Shown: piece after piece, positions 27,830 through 37,081 of the stretch
Layout: every line of letters begins with the position of its first letter
How positions within the stretch are numbered: the stretch's first letter is position 1
Assembly: GCF_000732945.1 (NCBI RefSeq)
Contig: NZ_CP008944.1
Span: 1,727,784 to 1,791,783, forward strand
DNA: 64,000 nt
Origin: Corynebacterium atypicum
GTDB lineage: Bacteria; Actinomycetota; Actinomycetes; Mycobacteriales; Mycobacteriaceae
Direction of reading: 5' to 3'
Made by a program: the position numbers and the translations under genes
Notes under the pieces: generated by a model
The model's database searches: none
What the model saw: only the letters and a program-made list of their open reading frames with translations
Told to the model about the DNA's origin: nothing

Positions 27830-29410
27830 ATGGACTGGCTAATCGCCATCCCTGAATTCCTCGTCAATGAGATCCTTTCGGTGCCGGCCTTCCTCATCGG
27901 CATCATCACCGCCATCGGTCTTGCCGCCATGCGCAGATCCGCCGGGCAGGTCATCGGCGGGGCCATCAAGGCCACCCTGGGATTCTTACTCATCGGCGCC
28001 GGCGCGACCCTGGTCACCGCCGCCCTCGAACCGCTAGGCGCGCTCATCCAGGCCGCCACCGGGGCTCAAGGCGTGGTGCCCACCAACGAGGCCATCGCCG
28101 GCATCGCCCAGCAGGAGTACGGCTCGCAGGTCGCCTGGGTCATGATCTTAGGCTTCGCCGTCTCCTTGATCCTCGCGCGCTTTACCCCATTAAGCTACGT
28201 GTTCCTCACCGGCCACCACGTGCTGTTTATGGCCACGATGCTGGCGATCATCCTCATCACCGCCGGCTACTCCACCGTGGTGGTCATCGTGGTCGGAGCC
28301 CTGCTGCTCGGAATCCTCATGGTGGCGCTGCCGGCCATCGCCCACCCGTGGACTCGCCGGATTACCGGAGACGACTCGGTGGCCATCGGCCACTTCGGCA
28401 CCGCCGGCTACGTGGCTGCGGCAGCGGTGGGCAAGCTCGTCGGGGGCAAGGGAGCCACGCAAAGCCGGTCTACCGAAGACCTCAAGCTCCCGGAGGGCCT
28501 GCGGTTTTTGCGCGACTCCATGGTAGCCACCGCACTATCCATGTCGCTGATGTACATCGTGCTGGCGCTTCTTGCGCTCGCCCGGGTGGGCGAGAGCGCC
28601 TTTGACGCCTTCGACGGCGGCGCCACCGGAGTGGGCAACTTCGTCATGCAGTCCTTCACTCAGGGCTTGCAGTTCGGCGTGGCCGTGGCCGTCATCCTCT
28701 TCGGCGTGCGCACGATCTTGGGCGAACTCGTGCCCGCCTTCCAGGGCATCGCCGCCAAGGTGGTCCCCGGCGCTATTCCCGCCCTCGACGCCCCGATCGT
28801 GTTCCCCTACGCGCAAAACGCCGTGCTCATCGGCTTCATCTCGTCCTTCGTCGGCGGCCTCGTGGGGCTTGCGGTCTTAAGCCTCTGGCTCAACCCGGCC
28901 TTCGGGGTGGCGCTGATCCTTCCTGGCCTCGTCCCCCACTTCTTCACCGGTGGCGCCGCCGGCGTCTACGGAAACGCCACCGGCGGGCGCCGCGGCGCGA
29001 TCTTCGGCGCCCTGGCCAACGGACTTATCATCACGTTCCTGCCAGCCTTCCTCCTCAAGGTCCTGGGCGCATTCGGTACTGAGAACACCACCTTCGGCGA
29101 CGCGGACTTTGGCTGGTTCGGCCTGCTCGTTGGATCGGCCGGGAACGTCGGAGGCACACTCGGGCTGGTACTCATCCTGGCCATCGGCGCGGCGGTCTTC
29201 GCCGGCGGGATGATCACCCAGAAGAAGCTCGTCCGCACCGGCTGGGACCCCACCCCCTGGCGGCCGCGGCCCGGCGGAGCAGAATCCGCGGCCGCGGCTT
29301 CCGGCACTCCAGCTGCGGCTGGCGCCACGCGCACAGGCTCTGCCCGTAACTACCCCAAGATCGCCCCGCCGAAAGGCGCGCCGCTGCCCCCGGAGCCGCT
29401 CGCGGACTAG
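27830..29410 (+). CDS. ulaA: PTS ascorbate-type EIIC (UlaA family)
   Basis: This 526-residue membrane permease begins MDWLIAIPEFLVNEILSVPA, the UlaA N-terminus, and has about 11 helices plus LPGLVPHFFTGGAAGVYGNATGG, a conserved UlaA stretch. It is usually about 465 residues; the excess is an Ala/Gly/Pro-rich cytoplasmic tail. AAGGAGC is a good RBS, 60 nt after the EIIAB stop. Together with EIIAB it should import and phosphorylate ascorbate or a related polyol. No ulaD/E/F or lactonase genes are adjacent, so the downstream catabolism must be encoded elsewhere or the substrate differs. Confidence 0.88.
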   Translation: MDWLIAIPEFLVNEILSVPAFLIGIITAIGLAAMRRSAGQVIGGAIKATLGFLLIGAGATLVTAALEPLGALIQAATGAQGVVPTNEAIAGIAQQEYGSQVAWVMILGFAVSLILARFTPLSYVFLTGHHVLFMATMLAIILITAGYSTVVVIVVGALLLGILMVALPAIAHPWTRRITGDDSVAIGHFGTAGYVAAAAVGKLVGGKGATQSRSTEDLKLPEGLRFLRDSMVATALSMSLMYIVLALLALARVGESAFDAFDGGATGVGNFVMQSFTQGLQFGVAVAVILFGVRTILGELVPAFQGIAAKVVPGAIPALDAPIVFPYAQNAVLIGFISSFVGGLVGLAVLSLWLNPAFGVALILPGLVPHFFTGGAAGVYGNATGGRRGAIFGALANGLIITFLPAFLLKVLGAFGTENTTFGDADFGWFGLLVGSAGNVGGTLGLVLILAIGAAVFAGGMITQKKLVRTGWDPTPWRPRPGGAESAAAASGTPAAAGATRTGSARNYPKIAPPKGAPLPPEPLAD

Positions 29411-29437
29411 CTCGAGCCGCCGCACTCCGGGCGCTGG

Positions 29438-29460
29438 CGCCGCGAACCAGAATCGCGGCG
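29438..29460. terminator. Hairpin between convergent ulaA and the TsuA-TusA gene
   Basis: CGCCGCGA and TCGCGGCG form an 8-bp perfect stem around a 7-nt loop, midway between two convergent stops. There is no T-run on either side, so termination would rest on hairpin strength alone. Confidence 0.45.
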
Positions 29461-29489
29461 ATGTCTCCTGGCCGGACCGGCTGCTACAG

Positions 29490-30914
29490 CTACTTGCGGA
29501 TGGCGATCTGCCAACCGGCGTTGCCGTTAGCGTGGAAGTCGGTCACCTCGTGGCCGTTATCCGCCGCCCACCGCGGAATGGTATCGGTGCCCTGGGTGCA
29601 ATCGAAGTCCATGACGAGCTCCTCGCCATCGTCAAGCGTGGCCAGGACGTCCTTGAGCTCAATGAGCGGGAAGGGGCATACCGCGCCCATCTGGTCGAGG
29701 AAATAGCGCCCGCCACCCAGCGGCCGAGCCTTGGGACTACGCTTCTCTCCCACCGAGATAAGCCCCGTCGCGACCTTGAGCCCACCGGCAGGCCCGCCGA
29801 GGGCCTGGCCCGCCGAAGCGGAGCCCACGCCTGACGCCGTCGGCACTGCGGAAGCCGGCGCGGCGTCGGCAGTCGCCGGCGCGCTGGGGCCGTACCCCGG
29901 ATCCAACTTTCCTGCCTCTTCCGGCTTCAGCCACAGCTTCGCGGCCACGCCCACTCCCAGAGCGATGAACAGCAAGGCCACCCACCCCTGGTAGCTGAAC
30001 AGAGACGTCTGCACCATGCCGTTGCCCACCGTGCAGCCGCCGGCGAGTGAGGCGCCTACGCCCATTCCGATGCCGCCGACCACCGAGCGGCTGGCCTGCT
30101 GCGCGCTAGGCACGCGTACGCGGAACTCGCCGGTGGCGCGCGCAGCCAGGAATGAGCCGACAAGGATGCCCAACACCAGCATCACGCCCCAGTCGAGACG
30201 CCCGGAGTCCGCCGTCACCGTCCAGTGGGCCAAGTTGGCGCTCGGCGTGGTGATCCCCAGGCCGTCGTTGCGCCCCGTGGCCGCGGACAGCGGCCAGGCG
30301 ATCACGCCGATCAGACCGACCAGGATCCCGGCCGTGTAGACGTGCAGCGGCTTTTTCCAGGTGGGCTGATCGAGAATGGCCATGCGCGGCTTGGCTGCGT
30401 CGCGCTGCAGGAATCGCTGCGCGGCCCAGCCCGCGAAGAGAGCCATCGGGATGGCGAACCACCACAGCGACACCCCGAAGGTGTCCGGCAGATTGGTCCA
30501 GCCCGTATCCCAGGACTTCATGGCCTTGTTAAAGCCGGTGAGCGGACCCGTCTTCATCGCGGCCGCGGACAGCGCATAGAACACGAGCGCGATCCACGAG
30601 CCCACGAGCCCCTCGCCCGAGCGATACCAGGTTCCCGACGCGCACCCGCCGGCCAGAACGATGGCGAGCCCGAAGAGGAAGCCTCCGACGATGACGGCCA
30701 CCGGGGCGAAGGTGGTCGGATCCGGGGAGATGATGCCGACGCTAGTCAGCGCGGCTATTCCCACGGAGTGCACGGCGATGACGATGAACAGCGCCGTAAG
30801 CGTGCGCCAGGACCGCAACATAAACAGGTCGCGCAGCATGCCAGTTACGCAGAAGCGGCCGCGCTGCATCACGATGCCTAGCGCGGCACCCACAGCGAGT
30901 CCGGTGAGGATCAT
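29490..30914 (-). CDS. YeeE/YedE (TsuA)-type sulfur permease fused to a TusA sulfur-carrier domain
   Basis: The first 340 residues are a YeeE/YedE membrane permease with conserved Cys motifs QRGRFCVTGM, GGCASGTWYRSGEG and GGCTVGNGM, which in TsuA line the thiosulfate path. An Ala/Pro/Ser linker leads to a C-terminal TusA domain with the sulfur-carrier Cys in GAVCPFPLIELKDVL. The fusion suggests that imported thiosulfate or sulfane sulfur is handed directly to the carrier on the cytoplasmic side. At 474 residues both domains are complete. Two GTCTA-containing repeats lie about 85-125 nt upstream of the start and could be regulator sites. Confidence 0.88.
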   Translation of the reverse strand: MILTGLAVGAALGIVMQRGRFCVTGMLRDLFMLRSWRTLTALFIVIAVHSVGIAALTSVGIISPDPTTFAPVAVIVGGFLFGLAIVLAGGCASGTWYRSGEGLVGSWIALVFYALSAAAMKTGPLTGFNKAMKSWDTGWTNLPDTFGVSLWWFAIPMALFAGWAAQRFLQRDAAKPRMAILDQPTWKKPLHVYTAGILVGLIGVIAWPLSAATGRNDGLGITTPSANLAHWTVTADSGRLDWGVMLVLGILVGSFLAARATGEFRVRVPSAQQASRSVVGGIGMGVGASLAGGCTVGNGMVQTSLFSYQGWVALLFIALGVGVAAKLWLKPEEAGKLDPGYGPSAPATADAAPASAVPTASGVGSASAGQALGGPAGGLKVATGLISVGEKRSPKARPLGGGRYFLDQMGAVCPFPLIELKDVLATLDDGEELVMDFDCTQGTDTIPRWAADNGHEVTDFHANGNAGWQIAIRK

Positions 30915-30998
30915 AGGGTCTCCTTTTCTCAGCCGGCCTCCGCCGGCGGGGTTGTGCGCGGGATTGACCGGCAGTATAAGGGGCAGAGTACCGGAAGT

Positions 30999-31037
30999 GA
31001 TACCGGGTTGTCTAACGTTATAGTACCGAACGGTCTA
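30999..31037. promoter_or_regulatory. Two tandem imperfect McbR-like motifs upstream of the TsuA-TusA gene
   Basis: GATAC-N6-GTCTA (30999-31014) and AGTAC-N6-GTCTA (31022-31037) are 23 nt apart. McbR, the C. glutamicum repressor of sulfur metabolism, binds TAGAC-N6-GTCTA. One half-site is perfect in each and the other is degenerate. The match is weak but the sulfur context makes it worth recording. Confidence 0.25.
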
Positions 31038-31160
31038 CCTACAGCTTTTACGTAGCCCGCTGGCCAGGGACGCCTTCGCCGGCGGCAATGGTGCTACAAT
31101 GCCGGCTTGCATCAACAATCCTGCAAGGCTCTTAAAAAGAAAAAGGAGAACAGAGCTCAA

Positions 31161-32872
31161 TTGGCCGCCCAGCCCACCGACTCCCCTACCGAACCGCTGC
31201 CGGCGCGGCCCAACCCCTGGACCCTGCTCACCTCCTTCTCCGCACCCAGCCGACGCTGGCCCGGCGCGCTGCGCGCTGCCCTCGCCCTCGCGCTGCCTGG
31301 TGCCGCCGCGCTGGTGCTCGGCTTTGACAATGAAATGCTGCTGATCGCGGCCGGCGGGTACACCGTCATCTACGGCGAGGGGCACCCCTACCGCACGCGG
31401 TGGCGCGTCATGGCCACGGCGGGCCTCCTCATCGCCGCCGCGGCCGTCGCCGGAGCCTTCGTCGGCACCGTCATGTTCGCCCACCTAGAGGCCGGCGGTA
31501 CGCACTGGTGGCTGGCGGCTTCCGCGCTGTTTACCACGCTCATCGCCACCATTGGCGCCTTCGTCCAAAACGCGCTGCGCCTGCCGCCGCCCGGCTCCTT
31601 CTTCATCGTCATGGCGGCGGCGGCAGCACGATGGTCGCCCGGCTCGGGCTGAACCCCGTCGAGGTCGGCGCCTGGGCGCTCATCGGGGTAGCCAGCGCCG
31701 TCGTTATCGGCATGGTCCCCGCCCTGGTCAACCCCCACGCCCCGGAGCGGCAGGCCGTGAATACCTTGGAACGCAGCGTCGAAAACTTCGCCCGCGCCCC
31801 GCGCCCGGCCGTCGCCAAAAAGCATGCCGCAGAGACCGCCTTGCAAAACGCCTGGTACACGCTTGCCGACGCCGGGCTCATCCGCGGCGGGCGCATCATC
31901 ACCGACCACGGCACAGAGCTGGTCGCCCGAGTCCGCGAGGCCCAGCTGCGCCTGGCTCGCCTCAACCTCGAATTTAGCGGGGAGGAGCTCTCCAAGGACC
32001 TCGACGAGTCGCCCGTCTATGTCGACCTCACCCGCACCGCCATCCCGCACGCCCGCCCGAGCGTCGCCTACCGCATCTACCGCTCCATCCACCCCTACTC
32101 GCACGCGACGATGACGGCCTCCAAAGTGCTGCTCGCCGCACTAGCCGCAGGCGCTGTCGGCCTCCTTTTCCAGCTCGATCGCCCCGACTGGGCGGTGGTG
32201 AGCGTGCTGCTCACGCTGCAGTGGGGCCCAGAGCGCATCCCGGGCACGATCCGCGGCCTGCATCGCGTCATCGGGTCCATCGCCGGCATCGGCTTCTTCG
32301 CCGGCCTGCACCTGCTCGGCATTTCCGGCTGGTCGCTACTCGCCGTACTGGCCGTCTGCCAGTTCTTCGCCGAGATCTTCGTGGTGCGCAACTACGGATT
32401 CTGTGTCCTATTTACTACCCCGCTGGCGCTCCTGATGGGCGGGGCACTCACCCAGCCCATGGGCACCGTGGTGCTTTCTCGTACCGCCGAGATCATCGTG
32501 GCCATCGCCTTTGCACTGATCGCCCTATGGTGGTGGCTTCCCGACGCCGAGACCCGGCACCACGCCCGGCTGAATAAACGCTGCCAGCGCGCCATGGGTG
32601 CACTGTTAGGGGCCCTGCTCACGGCCCCGCCGTCGGCCGCCCTTTCCGAACGCCGCGACCTGCAGTACGAGCTGCTCTCCGAGGGCCGCGCCGCAAAAAC
32701 ACTGGCGGCCGACACCCCCGATTTCGCCCGTACCCGGTGGCAGAAGCATGTGGCCACCCAACAGGCCGGCTACATGCTGCTGGACTACTGCACCAAGTTT
32801 GACAACCGGGAGCTGTCGCTCGAGGAAATCGCCTCGCTATCCAAGCGGGTGCGCGCGGCCGGCTCCCGGTGA
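31161..32872 (+). pseudogene. FUSC-family membrane protein, frameshifted
   Basis: FUSC proteins resemble aromatic-acid exporter and YccS-type membrane proteins with two bundles of helices. The N-terminal frame contains EMLLIAAGGYTVIYGEGHPYR and several helices. The C-terminal frame contains the second bundle (VVSVLLTLQWGPERIPGTI) and a soluble tail. The frame breaks inside a GCG repeat at 31613-31624; adding one base restores MAGGGSTMVARLGLNP. The TTG at 31161 is proposed as start because AAAAGGAG precedes it by 12 nt; the longer frame begins inside a Lys-rich noncoding-looking stretch. The function is unknown. Confidence 0.7.
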
Positions 32873-32886
32873 TACCAGCCCAGCGA

Positions 32887-34773
32887 TTAACCCTTAGCTG
32901 ACCCGTCCCGGCCATCGGCGCGCGGCTCGTGGCTTTCGCCATACGGCACGCCCTGGGAATCGATATTGCTCGTATACCACTGTGTGTAGGCCGGGTTCTC
33001 GCTTTCGAATTCCGAGCCCGCGCCCTCGTCCTCGCCCACCGCGGCCGTCTCAAAAACGAAGTCGTCACCGTACTTCTCGATGCCGCGATGCACGCCCTTG
33101 GCTACCGCGCGATCCGCGTAGCGCGAACGAATCATCAACGGGTCAGTACGCAAGTCAAGGATCCAACAAACGATCGCCGCCAGCAGAATCACTACGAAAG
33201 GCACCGAACACGTCACCATCACGGCCTGGAGGCCACTGAGCGCGTTCTGGCCACCGGCCAGCAGCAAGAACAACGCCACCAGGCCCAGAGCCAGACCCCA
33301 GACCACACTCACCCCCTGCGTCGGCACCGGCCGGCCGTTCTGCGACATCGAGCCCATGACCACCGTGGCCGAGTCCGCGGCCGTGACAAAGAAGATCAGT
33401 ATTGCCACGAGGGTGAGCACTTGGAGGATCGTCGAGGCCGGGAGATTGCCCAAAAGGTCGAACATCACGTTCTCACCGGAATCCTTGATCTTCAGGTCCA
33501 GACTGTTAAGGACCTGCGAGATCGCCGCACCGCCGAAGATTACGTACCACGCCACCGAGATCATGCCCGGGGCGAAGATCACGACAAAGACGTACTCGCG
33601 GATGGTGCGCCCGCGGGAAATCTTGGCGATGAACATGCCGACGAAGGGCGACCAGGACAGCCACCACGCCCAGTACATGGTGGTCCAGGTGGTCATGAAC
33701 TCAGCATTCTCACCGCCCTGGCTGGGAAAGACCGAAAACAGCTCCGGTACCCGGCCCACAAAATCGACGAAAGCGCTGGGCATCAGGTCCAAGATGAACA
33801 CGGTGGGGCCGAACACGAGAACGAAGAGCGCCATGAAAATGACCAGACCCATATTAACGTTCGAGAGGAACCGAATGCCCTTTTTGACTCCGGTGACCGC
33901 GGACAGGATGAACAGTGCGGTCAGCACCGAGATCGAGACGATAATAAAGGTGTTCCCCGCGGTATCCCAGCCCGTGACGATCTGCGTGCCCGCCTGAATC
34001 TGAAGCGCCCCGATGCCCAACGACGTCGCCGTGCCGAAGAGCGTGACCAGAAGCGCGAAAATGTCGATGACTCGGCCGATTACGCGGTGCGGTCCGTTGG
34101 GGAAAATCGGCTCGAAGAGCGCCGAGATCAGCGGCAACCGGCCGCGCCGATAGGTGGCGTACGCGATCGCGCCGCCCACCACCGCATAAATAGCCCAGGT
34201 GAACAGCGTCTGGTGGAACAGCGCCTGAGAGATCGCCGGCAGAATGTTTGCCACGGTTGCGCTGGGCGCGTCGGACGCCGGCGGGGCGTCGATAAAGTGC
34301 GTCAGCGGCTCCATCGGCCCGTAAAAGATGAGCCCGATGCCTAACCCCGCTGCAAAAAGCATCGAAATCCAGCTGGCTCGCGAGTACTCCGGCTCCTCCT
34401 CGTCTGTGCCAAGCTTAATCCCGCCCGTCGGTCCGATGGCGATGACCAGCATGAATATCATGATCGCCAGCACCATGAAGGTGAACATCCAGCCCAAGTT
34501 GCTGGTCACCCACTCGCGCATCTGGGTGCCCACCTCGTTGAGGTTGTCTGGCGCGAGGGCAGCCCAGGCAAAGACGGCCAGCGTCACCACCAAGGCCATG
34601 GCGAAGACCAACCGGTTCGTGGGGAAGGCGACGCCCGTCTTCTCCACGCCAATTCCGGGAATCAGGACTGGATGGATGCGGCCGGCGCGCCTGGTGCTCG
34701 CCCGCCGAGGTTTACGCGCCGGAGTGCGCTTGAACTCGGTGACGATCCTGCGTTCCCGTTTCCCACTATCCAC
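32887..34773 (-). CDS. BCCT-family compatible-solute transporter
   Basis: The 628-residue carrier has 12 helices with the BCCT signature TMYWAWWLSWSPFVGMFIAKISRG and the Na+-coupled core motif FFVTAADSATVVMGSMS. It has an unusually basic N-terminal cytoplasmic tail (RTPARKPRRASTRR) and an acidic C-terminal tail with a YTQWY motif near its end. The frame stays open to 34959, but that part overlaps the divergent gene's leader, so I take the GTG at 34773 with AGGA upstream. It is divergent from a second BCCT gene. Substrates are probably betaine-type osmolytes. LcoP lies near lepA in C. glutamicum, as I recall, but I cannot assign the symbol. Confidence 0.88.
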   Translation of the reverse strand: MDSGKRERRIVTEFKRTPARKPRRASTRRAGRIHPVLIPGIGVEKTGVAFPTNRLVFAMALVVTLAVFAWAALAPDNLNEVGTQMREWVTSNLGWMFTFMVLAIMIFMLVIAIGPTGGIKLGTDEEEPEYSRASWISMLFAAGLGIGLIFYGPMEPLTHFIDAPPASDAPSATVANILPAISQALFHQTLFTWAIYAVVGGAIAYATYRRGRLPLISALFEPIFPNGPHRVIGRVIDIFALLVTLFGTATSLGIGALQIQAGTQIVTGWDTAGNTFIIVSISVLTALFILSAVTGVKKGIRFLSNVNMGLVIFMALFVLVFGPTVFILDLMPSAFVDFVGRVPELFSVFPSQGGENAEFMTTWTTMYWAWWLSWSPFVGMFIAKISRGRTIREYVFVVIFAPGMISVAWYVIFGGAAISQVLNSLDLKIKDSGENVMFDLLGNLPASTILQVLTLVAILIFFVTAADSATVVMGSMSQNGRPVPTQGVSVVWGLALGLVALFLLLAGGQNALSGLQAVMVTCSVPFVVILLAAIVCWILDLRTDPLMIRSRYADRAVAKGVHRGIEKYGDDFVFETAAVGEDEGAGSEFESENPAYTQWYTSNIDSQGVPYGESHEPRADGRDGSAKG

Positions 34774-34857
34774 ACAATCAATCCTAACGATTTGTACAGA
34801 TTCATTCGCGGAACCTCCCCCAACCCTGCATAATGACTGCAGTACCCGTCTCCCACC

Positions 34858-34874
34858 GCCTGCCAAAGGCAGGC
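34858..34874. repeat. 7-bp perfect inverted repeat in the leader of the plus-strand BCCT gene
   Basis: GCCTGCC and GGCAGGC flank a 3-nt AAA loop, 17 nt before the GTG at 34892. It could be a mRNA hairpin that limits access to the weak ribosome binding site, or an operator for the divergent BCCT pair. Confidence 0.4.
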
Positions 34875-34891
34875 GCGCGAAAGAAAATTCA

Positions 34892-36865
34892 GTGCCCGAT
34901 AAATCCCACAACGCACGCAGGGCCCAGGAGGAGCGCAAGCTCGTCTCCCGCCTACTCAATCAGACCCACACCGCCTCGGTGGGCATCTATCCCCACGACA
35001 TCCACCCGGGTCTTGTGCCCGGCATCAGCGTCGACGAACAGCGCAACCGGTTCGGCACCGACAAATTCGTCTTCACCATCACGGCAGCTCTCATCATCGC
35101 CTTCATCACGTGGGGCATAGCCAGCCCCGAAAGTGTGGCGGCTACGGCGAGCACGGCCTTCGAGTGGGCCATGGTCAACGCCTCCTGGCTGCTGAACTCA
35201 GTGATGATCATCGGCATCGGCGCCGCGATCTACCTCGCGTTCTCGCGCTTTGGCGTCATCCAACTAGGCACTGACGACGAAGAACCGGAATTCTCCCGGT
35301 TCTCTTGGGTCGCCATGATGTTCGGCGCGGGCATAGGCGTCGGCATCTTTTTCTTCGGCCCCTCAGAGCCGCTCGCCTACTACCTCGATCCGCCGCCGCA
35401 CACCGTCGCCGCCCAAACCCCAGAGGCCTTACACCAGGCCATGGCACAGTCCCACTTTCACTGGGCAGTAGCTGCATGGGCACTCTACGCCCTCGTCGGC
35501 GCGGCGCTGGCCTACTCGTCGTACCGCCGCGGGCGGGTCGCGCTCCTTTCAGCCGTCTTCCGATCGTTGCTTAGCCCTCGGACGAACGGGGTAATCGGCC
35601 GGATCATTGACATGCTGGCTATCTTTGCCACAGTGTTCGGTACCGCCGCCACGCTGGGGCTGTCCGCCATCCAAATCGGCCAGGGAGTGGAAATCGTCTC
35701 CGGGGCCGGCCCCTTAAGCAACACCGCGCTCATCGTGATCATCGCAGTGCTCACGATTGGCTTTATCCTCTCGGCGGTCTCTGGAGTCTCGCGCGGCATC
35801 AGGTACCTATCCAACACCAACATCACGCTGACACTCGCGCTCGTGGCCTTTGTGTTCTTTGTTGGCCCAACGTTATTCTTGCTCAACCTCGTTCCATCGG
35901 GCATCCTTTCCTACCTCGAGCACCTACCGGCCATGCTGGGCAAATCACTATCTTGGGGCGAAGAGACCATCGAGTTCCAATCTGGGTGGACCGCGTTCTA
36001 TTGGGCCTGGTGGATTGCCTGGACGCCGTTCGTCGGCATGTTCATCGCCCGGATCTCGCGCGGGCGTACCATCCGCGAGTTCATCCTGGTCACCCTCGCA
36101 GTACCTAGCTTCATCCTTGCCCTCGCCTTCACCGTTTTCGGCGGCACCGCGATCGCGCTTTCACGTTCCGGACAAGAGAACTTCGACGGCTCCGCAACCC
36201 CCGAGCAGGTCCTCTTTGCCATGTTCGATACCCTGCCGTTGGCCCAAATCACCCCCTACCTGCTGATCTTCGTCTTGGCGGTCTTTTTCATCACCTCGGC
36301 GGACTCCGCCTCGGTCATCATGGGAACCCTGTCTTCCCAGGGCAACACGCAACCCAAAAAACTCGTCGTCGTCTTCTGGGGACTGGCGATGATGGGCATC
36401 GCGGTCGTCATGCTGCTCACCGGCGGCGAGGATGCCTTAAGTGGGTTGCAGTCGCTGACTATCCTGATCGCCCTGCCCTTTTCTATCGTCCTACTAGCCA
36501 TGATCGTCGCCTTCATCAAGGACCTCTCCACGGATCCGGCCGCGATGCGGCGGTCCTACGGCGAGGCCGCCCTACGCAACGCCGTCTACCGCGGGCTAGC
36601 CGAACACGGCGACGACTTCGAGCTCACCGTCACTCGGTCTGAGGAAGGCATGGGTGCGGGCGCCGCGATCGATTCCACCTCGGAGGACTACACGCAGTGG
36701 TATCAGCGCACCGACGAGGACGGCCGCGACGTAGGCTACGACTACGCCTCCGGCGAGTGGGGAGACGGCTGGACAGCAGAAACCGGTGCCTCCGAGGAGG
36801 GTGCGACTCCCGACGCACGGCACCCTTCGGCCTACCCGGAAGGCGACGTACGCCGCACCGACTAA
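34892..36865 (+). CDS. BCCT-family compatible-solute transporter
   Basis: The 657-residue carrier has the BCCT core TAFYWAWWIAWTPFVGMFIARISRG and FFITSADSASVIMGTLSSQG. Its N-terminus contains IYPHDIHPGLVPGISVDEQ before helix 1, and the long acidic C-terminal tail (about 100 residues, again with YTQWYQ) is of the type that senses osmotic stress in BetP relatives, by analogy. It shares the YTQWY tail motif with the divergent neighbour, suggesting an old duplication. I take the GTG at 34892; the frame is open further upstream only as antisense of the neighbour. Upstream, CATAAT near 34829 may be the -10. Confidence 0.88.
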   Translation: MPDKSHNARRAQEERKLVSRLLNQTHTASVGIYPHDIHPGLVPGISVDEQRNRFGTDKFVFTITAALIIAFITWGIASPESVAATASTAFEWAMVNASWLLNSVMIIGIGAAIYLAFSRFGVIQLGTDDEEPEFSRFSWVAMMFGAGIGVGIFFFGPSEPLAYYLDPPPHTVAAQTPEALHQAMAQSHFHWAVAAWALYALVGAALAYSSYRRGRVALLSAVFRSLLSPRTNGVIGRIIDMLAIFATVFGTAATLGLSAIQIGQGVEIVSGAGPLSNTALIVIIAVLTIGFILSAVSGVSRGIRYLSNTNITLTLALVAFVFFVGPTLFLLNLVPSGILSYLEHLPAMLGKSLSWGEETIEFQSGWTAFYWAWWIAWTPFVGMFIARISRGRTIREFILVTLAVPSFILALAFTVFGGTAIALSRSGQENFDGSATPEQVLFAMFDTLPLAQITPYLLIFVLAVFFITSADSASVIMGTLSSQGNTQPKKLVVVFWGLAMMGIAVVMLLTGGEDALSGLQSLTILIALPFSIVLLAMIVAFIKDLSTDPAAMRRSYGEAALRNAVYRGLAEHGDDFELTVTRSEEGMGAGAAIDSTSEDYTQWYQRTDEDGRDVGYDYASGEWGDGWTAETGASEEGATPDARHPSAYPEGDVRRTD

Positions 36866-36896
36866 CCACGGCTGCACCCGCGCCCCCACGAACCCC

Positions 36897-36927
36897 GAAA
36901 GGAGGTGGTCGGATGGGCATGGCGTAG
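36897..36927 (+). other. Near-perfect extended Shine-Dalgarno followed by a four-codon ORF
   Basis: GAAAGGAGGTGGTC matches the sequence complementary to the 16S rRNA 3' end at 13 of 14 bases, and an ATG follows at 36913, but the frame ends after four codons (M-G-M-A-stop). It sits right after the BCCT gene and directly before the first 41-bp repeat. It may be what remains of a small gene cut by whatever introduced the repeat-flanked segment, or a mini-leader. Confidence 0.45.
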
Positions 36928-36928
36928 T

Positions 36929-36969
36929 TCGAGAGGAGTCGCCCTATCTCCCATGACCTCTCGACGAAC
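36929..36969 (+). repeat. 41-bp hairpin repeat, copy A
   Basis: TCGAGAGG and CCTCTCGA form an 8-bp perfect stem near the ends of this unit, enclosing about 20 nt. The unit matches 33 of 41 positions with copy B at 37909-37949 in the same orientation. The two copies bracket the lower-GC DUF559-like gene. Confidence 0.7.
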
Positions 36970-37081
36970 AGCAGAGCGGGCCCTCGCTAACGGATGTGGA
37001 TGACCCCCATTTTTCCACCGATACCGGTCGTTGAGCCAGATGTACCGCACCACGCCTTAGCAGCGCATACACACTGGCATT

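Noticed and set aside
32929-34344. 471-codon open frame on the plus strand
   Set aside because: It is the complement of the minus-strand BCCT gene with Arg/His/Glu-rich shadow composition. The BCCT protein is unmistakable.
34328-34891. 188-codon upstream extension of the plus-strand BCCT gene
   Set aside because: It overlaps the divergent BCCT gene and its composition is a shadow. The family N-terminus follows the GTG at 34892.
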